Assembly: GCA_947174725.1 (NCBI GenBank)
Contig: CAMWKA010000124.1
Coordinates: 1 to 5,926, forward strand
Source: an uncultured Lachnospiraceae bacterium
GTDB taxonomy: Bacteria; Bacillota; Clostridia; Lachnospirales; Lachnospiraceae
DNA: 5,926 nucleotides
Direction: 5' to 3'
In this document: piece after piece, positions 1 through 5,312 of the stretch
Layout: the number at the start of each line of letters is the position of its first letter
How positions within the stretch are numbered: position 1 is the stretch's first letter
Position numbers and translations under genes: made by a program
The notes under the pieces: model-generated
What the model was told of the DNA's origin: nothing
What the model saw: only the letters and a program-made list of their open reading frames with translations
The model's database searches: none

Positions 1-166
1 TAACAGAGTAAGACTGCTGAAACTTGTCTGGGGCGCTGATTATCCCGGAGATGTGCGGACGGTGGATGTTCATGTGCGTCGTCTGAGGGAAAAGATAGAG
101 GTCAATCCTAGTGAACCGAAGTTCGTTCAGACAAAGTGGGGGGTTGGATACTATTATAAAGGGTAA
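1..166 (+). CDS. OmpR/PhoB-family response regulator, C-terminal end (partial)
   Basis: This is the C-terminal part of a two-component response regulator, cut at its 5' side by the window edge. Reading from base 2, about 54 codons run to TAA at 164-166. The sequence shows the end of a winged-helix DNA-binding domain: [20 protein letters not shown], then VRRLREKIE, then a C-terminal hairpin reading [14 protein letters not shown]. The [14 protein letters not shown] recognition-helix region and the WGVGYYY wing are typical of OmpR/PhoB (Trans_reg_C) regulators. The receiver domain with the phospho-accepting aspartate lies outside the window. The histidine kinase reading frame begins before this stop, so the two genes overlap and are very probably a cognate pair in one operon. 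The family is clear; the target genes cannot be told from here. Confidence 0.93.
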   Translation, partial: NRVRLLKLVWGADYPGDVRTVDVHVRRLREKIEVNPSEPKFVQTKWGVGYYYKG

Positions 167-1403
167 GCTCACTTTTATCCGAAGTTTTAAGCTTCGTATA
201 TTTCTTATAATCATTTTAACAGGATTGTTTGGCAGCGCGATGATGTGGCGCGGTATCCTTAATCATTATGAAGAGGAAAACATTAATACGCGTACCAGCG
301 AAGTTGTAAATCAGATGCGGATCGTTGCCAATCACCTGATATCTTATCATTATCTACAGGATAATTCTTCAGAAATCATCAATGCGGAATTGTCACAGCT
401 TTCTACGATCTACGATGGGAGGATTCTTATTGTGGATCAGAGTTTTCGTATTATCAAGGACACGTATGGAATCAGCGAAGGCAGGTATATGATTGCCAAA
501 GAAGTGATCAAGGGTTCCGGTGGTGAAACAGTCACCAATTACGACGGCAACAATCACTTTATTGAGGTTGTCATTCCGATCTTTGGCACAGGGGCAGACG
601 AGGGAGGCTCCGAAGTAGAGGGAGTGATTCTGACCAGCGTATCTACGGAAAATTTCACACAGAATTACGAGACGATCTACCGTCAGGCGAGGGTGCTGGA
701 GACGGTGATCATGATCTGTATCATCGGGGTCGCAATTTTTGTTTCGGCGATCATCACACGTCCCTTTGACGAGGTGGTCAAGGCGACGAACGAGGCGGTC
801 ACCTTTGATGAGGACATCCCTGCGGTGCCGGATTATATCGAGACGCAGCATATGGTGGAAGCGTTTAATAAGATGCGTGCCAGAGCGAAGGCGCTGGATG
901 ATTCGCGGCAGGAATTTGTCAGCAACGTATCCCATGAATTAAAGACGCCGCTCACATCCATGAAGGTGCTGGCGGATTCCCTGAATATGCAGCAGGATGT
1001 GCCGGTGGAGATGTATCGTGAGTTCATGCATGATATCACGGAAGAGATCGACCGGGAAAATAAGATCATCACGGATCTTCTTTCTCTTGTAAAGATGGAA
1101 AAAGGCGCGTCCGGTATGCATTTTGAGAGTTGCAAGATCAATGCGATGCTGGAGCTGATCATAAAACGTTTGGGACCGATCGCAAGAAAGCAGGAGGTAG
1201 ACCTGATCTTTGAAAGCGAGCGGGAGGTCACGGCGGATGTGGATGAGGTGAAGCTGACGCTGGCATTGACCAATTTTGATCGAAAACGGTATCAAATACA
1301 ACCGCCATCCGGGCTGGGTGAAGGTCGTATTGGATGCGGATCATCAATATATGACAGTCGAGGTGAGGGATTCCGGGATCGGAATCGCGGAGGCGGATAT
1401 TGA
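111..1403 (+). CDS. Sensor histidine kinase, N-terminal portion, broken by a +1 frameshift
   Basis: This is a membrane sensor histidine kinase up to a frame break near 1275. Residues are counted from GTG at 111. TM1 is about 28-48 ([19 protein letters not shown]). An extracytoplasmic sensor domain, possibly Cache-like, covers about 50-195. TM2 is about 196-216, followed by a HAMP linker to about 265. The dimerisation/phospho-acceptor domain has the H-box [15 protein letters not shown] at 269-283, with the predicted phosphorylated His at 275. From Phe389 onward the frame is wrong, and about 42 unrelated residues ([10 protein letters not shown]...) run to TGA at 1401-1403. The remaining ATP-binding domain continues in the +1 frame (1276-1593). 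The start is uncertain: GTG at 111 overlaps the regulator gene by 56 bp, TTG at 144 is the other standard candidate, and no ATG sits just before TM1. Family assignment is secure. As it stands the product would lack the catalytic ATPase domain. Confidence 0.85.
   Translation: MNRSSFRQSGGLDTIIKGKLTFIRSFKLRIFLIIILTGLFGSAMMWRGILNHYEEENINTRTSEVVNQMRIVANHLISYHYLQDNSSEIINAELSQLSTIYDGRILIVDQSFRIIKDTYGISEGRYMIAKEVIKGSGGETVTNYDGNNHFIEVVIPIFGTGADEGGSEVEGVILTSVSTENFTQNYETIYRQARVLETVIMICIIGVAIFVSAIITRPFDEVVKATNEAVTFDEDIPAVPDYIETQHMVEAFNKMRARAKALDDSRQEFVSNVSHELKTPLTSMKVLADSLNMQQDVPVEMYREFMHDITEEIDRENKIITDLLSLVKMEKGASGMHFESCKINAMLELIIKRLGPIARKQEVDLIFESEREVTADVDEVKLTLALTNFDRKRYQIQPPSGLGEGRIGCGSSIYDSRGEGFRDRNRGGGY
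1272..1278 (+). other. Frameshift site: one extra T in a TTTT run of the kinase gene
   Basis: Bases 1272-1278 read AATTTTG. The upstream frame reads AAT TTT GAT CGA, which ends the family similarity. Skipping one T gives AAT TTG ATC GAA AAC, which restores the N-box [10 protein letters not shown] exactly, with no residue lost. This places a one-base insertion in the T run at 1274-1277. The run is only four long. The region is not an obvious programmed slip site: a +1 slip of the Phe codon TTT would have to re-pair on TTG, and a stop codon does not occupy the A site as it does in prfB. Confidence 0.85.
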
Positions 1404-1593
1404 TCATATATTTGAAAGATTCTACCGGGTGGATAAATCACATTCCAATGAGATCGACGGCAACGGTCTGGGACTGGCTATTGTTAAGCGGACAGTACAG
1501 TACCATCGCGGTTCGATCACGGTGGACAGTGTGATCGGGGAAGGAACCAGTTTTATTGTAAAGATACCGTTGAGTTTTATTTCTGCGGATTGA
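1276..1593 (+). CDS. Histidine kinase C-terminal ATP-binding (HATPase_c) fragment, downstream of the frameshift
   Basis: This is the catalytic half of the same kinase, in the +1 frame relative to the upstream part. With one T removed, the junction reads ACC AAT TTG ATC GAA AAC, giving [11 protein letters not shown], a normal N-box. It is followed by the G1 box [11 protein letters not shown] (fragment residues about 28-38), the F-box IFERFYRVDKS (45-55) and the G2 box DGNGLGLAIVK (61-71). The end, GEGTSFIVKIPLSF, is the usual end of a HATPase_c domain. All ATP-binding motifs are therefore intact, but the fragment has no usual start. TTG at 1276 has no upstream ribosome binding site and falls inside the N-box, so it is unlikely to be made on its own. 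It belongs with the 111-1403 reading frame as one disrupted gene, or one affected by a sequencing error, of about 480-495 codons. TGA is at 1591-1593. Confidence 0.85.
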   Translation: MIENGIKYNRHPGWVKVVLDADHQYMTVEVRDSGIGIAEADIDHIFERFYRVDKSHSNEIDGNGLGLAIVKRTVQYHRGSITVDSVIGEGTSFIVKIPLSFISAD

Positions 1594-1638
1594 GTATAGA
1601 TAAGATATTTCAAAACAGACATGGTTTGGAGAACGTAA

Positions 1639-2619
1639 ATGGGTAAGATGGGTGTCAGAGAAAGAGGAAATATCATCGGATATGGAAGCTGGATAGCAGT
1701 GACGCTGTTATCTCTGTTTGTATCCATGTGCTTTTTATCCTGTAATGTGGATGATCCTGCCGATGGGCAGCAGGATATTTCAGGTAACTCTTTAGAAGTG
1801 CAGTTTTACTATCTGAATAAAGAGGAAAATGCTCTGGTCAGCCAGTCTTATACGATGGAGCAGGAGGAGCAGAGCGGACAGATACAGGAACTGCTGGCAA
1901 AAATGCAGGAGGTGCCGGAAAGTATTGATGTGAAAGCTCCCATGCGTTTTGGATTTCAAGTGCTTTCCTATCAGCTGGAAGGAACGCAGGTCGTCATCAA
2001 GGTAGATGAAGCCTACAAACAGATGCTCCCCTCTACGGAGATATTGGTGCGCGCGGCGATTGTAAGGACGCTGACACAGGTCAAGGGAATCGATGGGATC
2101 AGTTTTCTTGTGGGTGAGGATCCGTTGACCGATCATGCGGGAAAACCGGTTGGCGTATTGACAGCAGATATGTTCATTGATAATGAGGGGTCAGAGATCA
2201 ACGCCTATGAGCAGACCAACATTAAAATATATTTTGCCAATGAAACAGGAACCGCATTGACGGAGGTCAACCGTCTGGTGGTGTATAACAGCAATATTGC
2301 GATCGAAAGAGTCATCGTAGATCAGTTGATTGCGGGACCAAGCAATACAGAGTCTTATCCGACGGTCAATCCGACCACAAAGGTCAATTCGGTTACGATT
2401 ACTGACGGCATATGCTATGTGAATCTGGATAGCGGGTTTCTGACACAGCCATATAATGTCACGGCGGAAGTGACAATCTATTCCATCGTAAATTCCCTTG
2501 CGGAACTGAGCAATGTCAACAAGGTTCAGTTAATGATCAACGGCGAAACAGCAGTGCAATATCGCGACAATATCAGCTTTGAAAACACATTTACAAGAAA
2601 TCTGGATTTGATAGAATAG
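1639..2619 (+). CDS. GerMN-domain lipoprotein (two GerMN domains)
   Basis: This encodes a 326-residue predicted surface lipoprotein. The ATG at 1639 is preceded by GGAG at 1628-1631, seven bases upstream, which supports this start; ATG at 1648 is an alternative. A basic N-terminus is followed by a hydrophobic stretch at about 17-34 and a lipobox-like FLS-C with the predicted acylated Cys35. The -3 residue is Phe rather than the preferred Leu, so lipidation is likely but not certain. Two repeats of similar layout follow, at about 52-180 and 192-315. Each has a strand such as VQFYYLN or IKIYFAN, a helix (EILVRAAIVRTLTQ; AIERVIVDQLIAGP) and a strand (QVVIKVDEAY; ICYVNLDSGF). This pattern matches the GerMN domain of the spore germination protein GerM and of lipoproteins near two-component genes. 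The role is unknown; peptidoglycan or surface-linked function is inferred from the family. It lies 45 bp after the kinase stop and just before comEC. Confidence 0.85.
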   Translation: MGKMGVRERGNIIGYGSWIAVTLLSLFVSMCFLSCNVDDPADGQQDISGNSLEVQFYYLNKEENALVSQSYTMEQEEQSGQIQELLAKMQEVPESIDVKAPMRFGFQVLSYQLEGTQVVIKVDEAYKQMLPSTEILVRAAIVRTLTQVKGIDGISFLVGEDPLTDHAGKPVGVLTADMFIDNEGSEINAYEQTNIKIYFANETGTALTEVNRLVVYNSNIAIERVIVDQLIAGPSNTESYPTVNPTTKVNSVTITDGICYVNLDSGFLTQPYNVTAEVTIYSIVNSLAELSNVNKVQLMINGETAVQYRDNISFENTFTRNLDLIE

Positions 2620-2621
2620 TA

Positions 2622-2630
2622 ACATGGAGG
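2622..2630 (+). repeat. Left copy of 9-bp direct repeat flanking the hairpin block
   Basis: ACATGGAGG occurs here and again at 2765-2773, 143 bp apart. The pair encloses the four-hairpin block. The left copy lies three bases after the GerMN gene stop; the right copy carries the comEC ribosome binding site. The arrangement looks like a target-site duplication made when a small element inserted into the original ribosome binding site. Chance repetition of a GGAGG-type motif cannot be excluded. Confidence 0.6.
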
Positions 2631-2633
2631 TCA

Positions 2634-2767
2634 GATTGAAAAATAAGATTGATATCTTATTTTTCAATCGGCAATTTGAGTCAGAGCCTCAAATTGCTTT
2701 GATCGCAGATGAGAAACCGCCTTCGCGGATTTCTCATCGCGTGTCATCGCAGCAAGCTGCTCTGACA
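2634..2767 (+). other. Four-hairpin block: structured RNA leader or MITE-like insertion upstream of comEC
   Basis: Four inverted repeats lie end to end. H1 is a perfect 16-bp stem, 2634-2649 with 2654-2669, loop TGAT. H2 is a perfect 10-bp stem, 2671-2680 with 2688-2697, loop TCAGAGC. H3 has 2704-2706 with 2739-2741, 2708-2716 with 2730-2738 and 2717-2720 with 2725-2728, with single bulged A residues at 2707 and 2729 and loop CTTC. H4 has 2742-2746 with 2763-2767 and 2749-2752 with 2757-2760, a TC/TC internal mismatch and loop CAAG. Linkers are only 1, 6 and 0 bases. The H2 loop 2681-2687 is fully complementary to 2759-2765 in the H4 3' arm, so a pseudoknot or alternative fold is possible. 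The block ends next to GGAGG at 2769-2773. It is open in frame with comEC, but its conceptual translation resembles no part of ComEC. Whether it is a mobile repeat, a regulator or both is inference. Confidence 0.75.
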
Positions 2768-2773
2768 TGGAGG
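2765..2773 (+). repeat. Right copy of 9-bp direct repeat ACATGGAGG
   Basis: This is identical to 2622-2630. It overlaps the last bases of hairpin 4 and contains GGAGG at 2769-2773, the likely comEC ribosome binding site. Removing one repeat copy and the block would leave 17 bp between the GerMN gene stop and the GTG at 2780, a normal operon spacing. Confidence 0.6.
2769..2773 (+). promoter_or_regulatory. comEC ribosome binding site (decides the GTG start)
   Basis: GGAGG is followed by six bases (AATAGA) and then GTG at 2780. The open frame extends upstream to ATG at 2624, but that ATG has no purine-rich site before it: the preceding bases are the end of the GerMN gene, AGAATAGTAAC. GTG at 2780 also places the first residues directly before the first hydrophobic segment, as is usual for ComEC. 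Confidence 0.8.
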
Positions 2774-2779
2774 AATAGA

Positions 2780-5029
2780 GTGGTAAGACGGCCATTATGC
2801 GCGGCGTCTCTTGTCTGTATCGTTATTATCGCCCTGTGTCTCTGGAGGAAGGGACCGCCGGAAGCGGATGTATCCGCATGGACGGGGCGGGAACTTCTGA
2901 TCAGCGGCACCGTCAGCGGTAAAGAGATCGGGGGAGAGACACAGGTAATCTATCTTAGTAATGTCGCGTTCTGCGATATGGAATCACCGGATCGGCTAGA
3001 TTCCTTACAAGCAAGCAATACGGATGATACATATGGACTGATCTGTTATATACAGCAGGAAGCGCCGCCAATGGGAGCAACGGTTCTGCTGACAGGGGAG
3101 ATCGCGGCGTTTCGTACAGCGACCAATCCGGGAGAATTTGACCAGAGAGAGTATTATCTGCTGCAGGGATACTGCGGAAAGGTATCGGTAGAAGAGATCG
3201 TCAGTGCTTCGGAAGAATATGATGCCTTCAGGGAGGAACTGTACCAAATCCGCCGCTATCTGGCCGCTGTGCTGGATGATGCGTTGGATGAGCAGGACGC
3301 GTCTGTGATGCGGGCGATGCTTTTGGGCGAAAAACTGCAAATGGACCGGGATATCAAGAAGCTTTACCAGGCCAATGGAATTGCCCATATTCTGGCAATC
3401 AGCGGACTGCATATCAGCATGATCGGCCTCGGCTTATATCAGTGCTTTAAAAGACTGGCATTTCCTCTTCCTGTTTCCGCGGGTCTTGCCATGGTGATTC
3501 TGACCGCCTATGCGGTTATGACCGGCGGAAGCGTCTCGACGATCCGTGCGCTGGTCATGTTTGGATTTATGGTTTTTGCCGCCTGTGTAAAAAGAAGTTA
3601 TGACCTGCCTACGGCGTTGGCGGTAGCAGCTTTGTGTACGGTCCTTTCGGAACCATACGCGTTGTACCGGACAGGATTCTGGATGTCCTATCTGGCGGTC
3701 TTCGGCGTGGCAGTTCTGTATCCTGCCCTGATGGATGGAATCGAAATCAACAACAAAAAGCTGCGTACGCTCTGTGCTGCTATCATAGGAGGATTTTCTG
3801 TCAACCTTGTGACGCTGCCGGTGCTGCTGTCGGGGTATTACGAATATCCGGTTTATTCCATCTTTCTTAATCTGTTGGTGATTCCCCTGATGAGTGTGCT
3901 GCTTCCGGCGGGCATCCTTACCGTTATGGCAGGATGTGTCTTTCTGCCTTTGGGAAAGATTGTGGGGATTCTTGTCCATGTGATTCTGGCTGCCTATGAA
4001 TGGCTCTGCGGCGCGGCGATGAATCTGCCGGGCAAAAGCTGGATTGCCGGTGCGCCCGGACCAGTAAAAATCATTGTGTTTTATGGTGTTTTGATTCTGA
4101 TTGTACTGTCGGGGAAAAAGATCGGGAGAAAGAGGCTGCCCCGGATGAAAGTCCATGCCCGTTTTCTATTGACTGCCGTTTTGATCCTGATGATGGGGCT
4201 GCGGGCGGATATGGGACTTCGTATGACATTGCTTGACGTGGGACAGGGGGACGGGATCTGCATCCGCGCGGAGGGAATCACCTGTCTGATCGATGGCGGA
4301 AGCACTTCTAAAAGTCGTCTGGCGGAGTATCAGCTCGAACCGTTTCTGAAGCATGAGGGGATCAGCGAGATCGATTATTGGCTGATCACGCATCCGGATC
4401 AGGATCATTGCAGCGGATATCAGGAAATGATGGAGATGGGGAAAGAAAATGCGATTACCGTACATACGCTTGTATTGCCGGACGCCTATGGCATCAGGGA
4501 AAGCTGCGCGGAACTGATCGCGCTGGCAGAGAGGAATGGGGTACAGGTGCTATTGTTATCAAGCGGCGAGTATATCCAGGCAGGAAATCTGAAACTTACG
4601 GTACTGCATCCCGTAGAAGGTTACCGGGCGGAGGACGTCAATGAAAGTTCGCTGGTTGTTTCCCTGGAATATGAGGATTTTTGCGGGATCTTTACGGGAG
4701 ATGCTACAGCAGAAAGCGAGCGGGAAGTCATCCGTTACTGGGAAGAGTATGGATACCGTCCGGTACAGCTGTTAAAGGTGGGACATCATGGTTCCTCCAC
4801 GTCTACCTCGGATGCTTTTTTAGAATACTGCCGTCCCCAGGTGGCAGTATTCTCCTGTGGAAGGAATAACCGTTACGGACATCCCCATGAAGAAGTGGTG
4901 GAACGGCTGGAGCAGTGTGGATGTACGATATACCGGACAGATGAGAGCGGGGCGGTAACCGTGTATGTCAGGGATGGAAAGATGTGGATAGAGGAATATC
5001 TGACATCTCACTCTTTTCCATTAGAATAA
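2780..5029 (+). CDS. comEC: ComEC/Rec2-family DNA internalisation channel protein
   Basis: ComEC is the inner-membrane channel that carries transforming DNA as a single strand into naturally competent cells. From GTG at 2780 the protein is about 749 residues, a normal length. An in-frame ATG at 2624 would give 801, but the added 52 residues come from the hairpin block and have no ribosome binding site. In the 801 numbering: an N-terminal hydrophobic segment at about 57-73; an OB-like soluble region at about 88-190; the Competence domain with NGIAHILAISGLHISMIG at 251-268 and TGGSVSTIRA at 300-309; several membrane segments to about 525; and a metallo-beta-lactamase-like domain from 535, with LDVGQGDG, the HxDxDH motif HPDQDH at 590-595, TGDA at 691-694 and VGHHGSS at 719-725. 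The metal-ligand motifs are complete, so the domain may be a nuclease, as proposed for the family. It follows the GerMN gene. I see no clear terminator after TAA at 5027-5029. Competence itself is not shown here. Confidence 0.93.
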   Translation: MVRRPLCAASLVCIVIIALCLWRKGPPEADVSAWTGRELLISGTVSGKEIGGETQVIYLSNVAFCDMESPDRLDSLQASNTDDTYGLICYIQQEAPPMGATVLLTGEIAAFRTATNPGEFDQREYYLLQGYCGKVSVEEIVSASEEYDAFREELYQIRRYLAAVLDDALDEQDASVMRAMLLGEKLQMDRDIKKLYQANGIAHILAISGLHISMIGLGLYQCFKRLAFPLPVSAGLAMVILTAYAVMTGGSVSTIRALVMFGFMVFAACVKRSYDLPTALAVAALCTVLSEPYALYRTGFWMSYLAVFGVAVLYPALMDGIEINNKKLRTLCAAIIGGFSVNLVTLPVLLSGYYEYPVYSIFLNLLVIPLMSVLLPAGILTVMAGCVFLPLGKIVGILVHVILAAYEWLCGAAMNLPGKSWIAGAPGPVKIIVFYGVLILIVLSGKKIGRKRLPRMKVHARFLLTAVLILMMGLRADMGLRMTLLDVGQGDGICIRAEGITCLIDGGSTSKSRLAEYQLEPFLKHEGISEIDYWLITHPDQDHCSGYQEMMEMGKENAITVHTLVLPDAYGIRESCAELIALAERNGVQVLLLSSGEYIQAGNLKLTVLHPVEGYRAEDVNESSLVVSLEYEDFCGIFTGDATAESEREVIRYWEEYGYRPVQLLKVGHHGSSTSTSDAFLEYCRPQVAVFSCGRNNRYGHPHEEVVERLEQCGCTIYRTDESGAVTVYVRDGKMWIEEYLTSHSFPLE

Positions 5030-5190
5030 TTGCTAGATTTTGTTTGACCGGCTGCAGGATATCCATTTCCCTGTAAATCGGTGGTCTGGGTACACTGCTG
5101 ATCCTGATCGGTTTTTTCTTTCGGCCTGCTGCTTTCCCAGACTCCCTCGGGAATCGTGCTGACAGGTTTTTTGTATTCGACAGATTTCAT
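5008..5190 (-). CDS. Small hydrophilic protein, 60 residues, function unknown
   Basis: I do not recognise this protein. It starts at ATG 5190 on the minus strand. The bases before it read GAGGTAAAAT, so a GAGGT site (plus-strand 5196-5200) lies at good spacing; this is the main reason to accept the ORF. The product begins MKSVEYKKPVSTIPEGVWES and continues rich in Q, T, S, N, K and G. It has a single Cys and no membrane segment or signal peptide, and is probably disordered towards the C-terminus. Its last codons overlap the end of comEC by 22 bp on the opposite strand. The 122-bp region upstream (5191-5312) is AT-rich, but I find no convincing promoter. It lies downstream of, and on the same strand as, the right-edge gene, so it could also be made by read-through. 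A second minus-strand ORF in another frame (5033-5224) lacks such a site. Confidence 0.5.
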   Translation of the reverse strand: MKSVEYKKPVSTIPEGVWESSRPKEKTDQDQQCTQTTDLQGNGYPAAGQTKSSNYSNGKE

Positions 5191-5195
5191 ATTTT

Positions 5196-5200
5196 ACCTC
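5196..5200 (-). promoter_or_regulatory. Ribosome binding site of the small minus-strand ORF
   Basis: On the minus strand this reads GAGGT, followed by AAAAT and then ATG at 5190. It favours the 60-residue frame over the overlapping frame that starts at 5224. Confidence 0.5.
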
Positions 5201-5312
5201 GTTTCCGCGCTGCTTTTCGCGCAATGAATGCTTTATAAATAAATTTTATGATGATAGTATCCCGAATTAAAAAATATTTATACAGCGTGGAAATATGTAA
5301 AAGTGAAATATG

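Noticed and set aside
393..935. 180-residue minus-strand ORF inside the kinase gene
   Set aside because: It lies wholly opposite a clear histidine kinase coding region, has no recognisable domain, and is best explained as a shadow frame.
1272..1278. Programmed ribosomal frameshift in the kinase
   Set aside because: The T run is short, there is no in-frame stop at the shift site and no recognised upstream stimulatory site. Error or mutation is simpler, although recoding is not formally excluded.
2634..2669. Hairpin 1 with an internal TTTTT as an intrinsic terminator of the GerMN transcript
   Set aside because: The T run is inside the stem, the stem is AT-rich, and the stem is followed by CGGCAATTT rather than a U tract. 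It does not fit a rho-independent terminator on either strand.
2634..2767. CRISPR array or ordinary direct-repeat array
   Set aside because: The four hairpins differ in sequence and size. There are no regularly spaced identical repeats.
3434..4156. 240-residue minus-strand ORF inside comEC
   Set aside because: It is antisense to the ComEC membrane domain. Its composition is rich in H, Q, R and K, as expected when hydrophobic codons are read on the opposite strand. No motif was recognised.
5030..5190. Terminator after comEC
   Set aside because: A TTTTTT run occurs near 5111-5116 but has no adequate GC-rich stem before it, and it lies inside the opposing small ORF.
5033..5224. 63-residue minus-strand ORF overlapping the 60-residue ORF
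   Set aside because: It uses another frame, its ATG at 5224 lacks a good ribosome binding site, and the competing frame has GAGGT at proper spacing.
5191..5312. Promoter in the AT-rich gap between the two minus-strand ORFs
   Set aside because: TATAAA- and TTTACA-like hexamers occur, but none has acceptable spacing (about 13, 15 or 19 bases), so I do not call a site.
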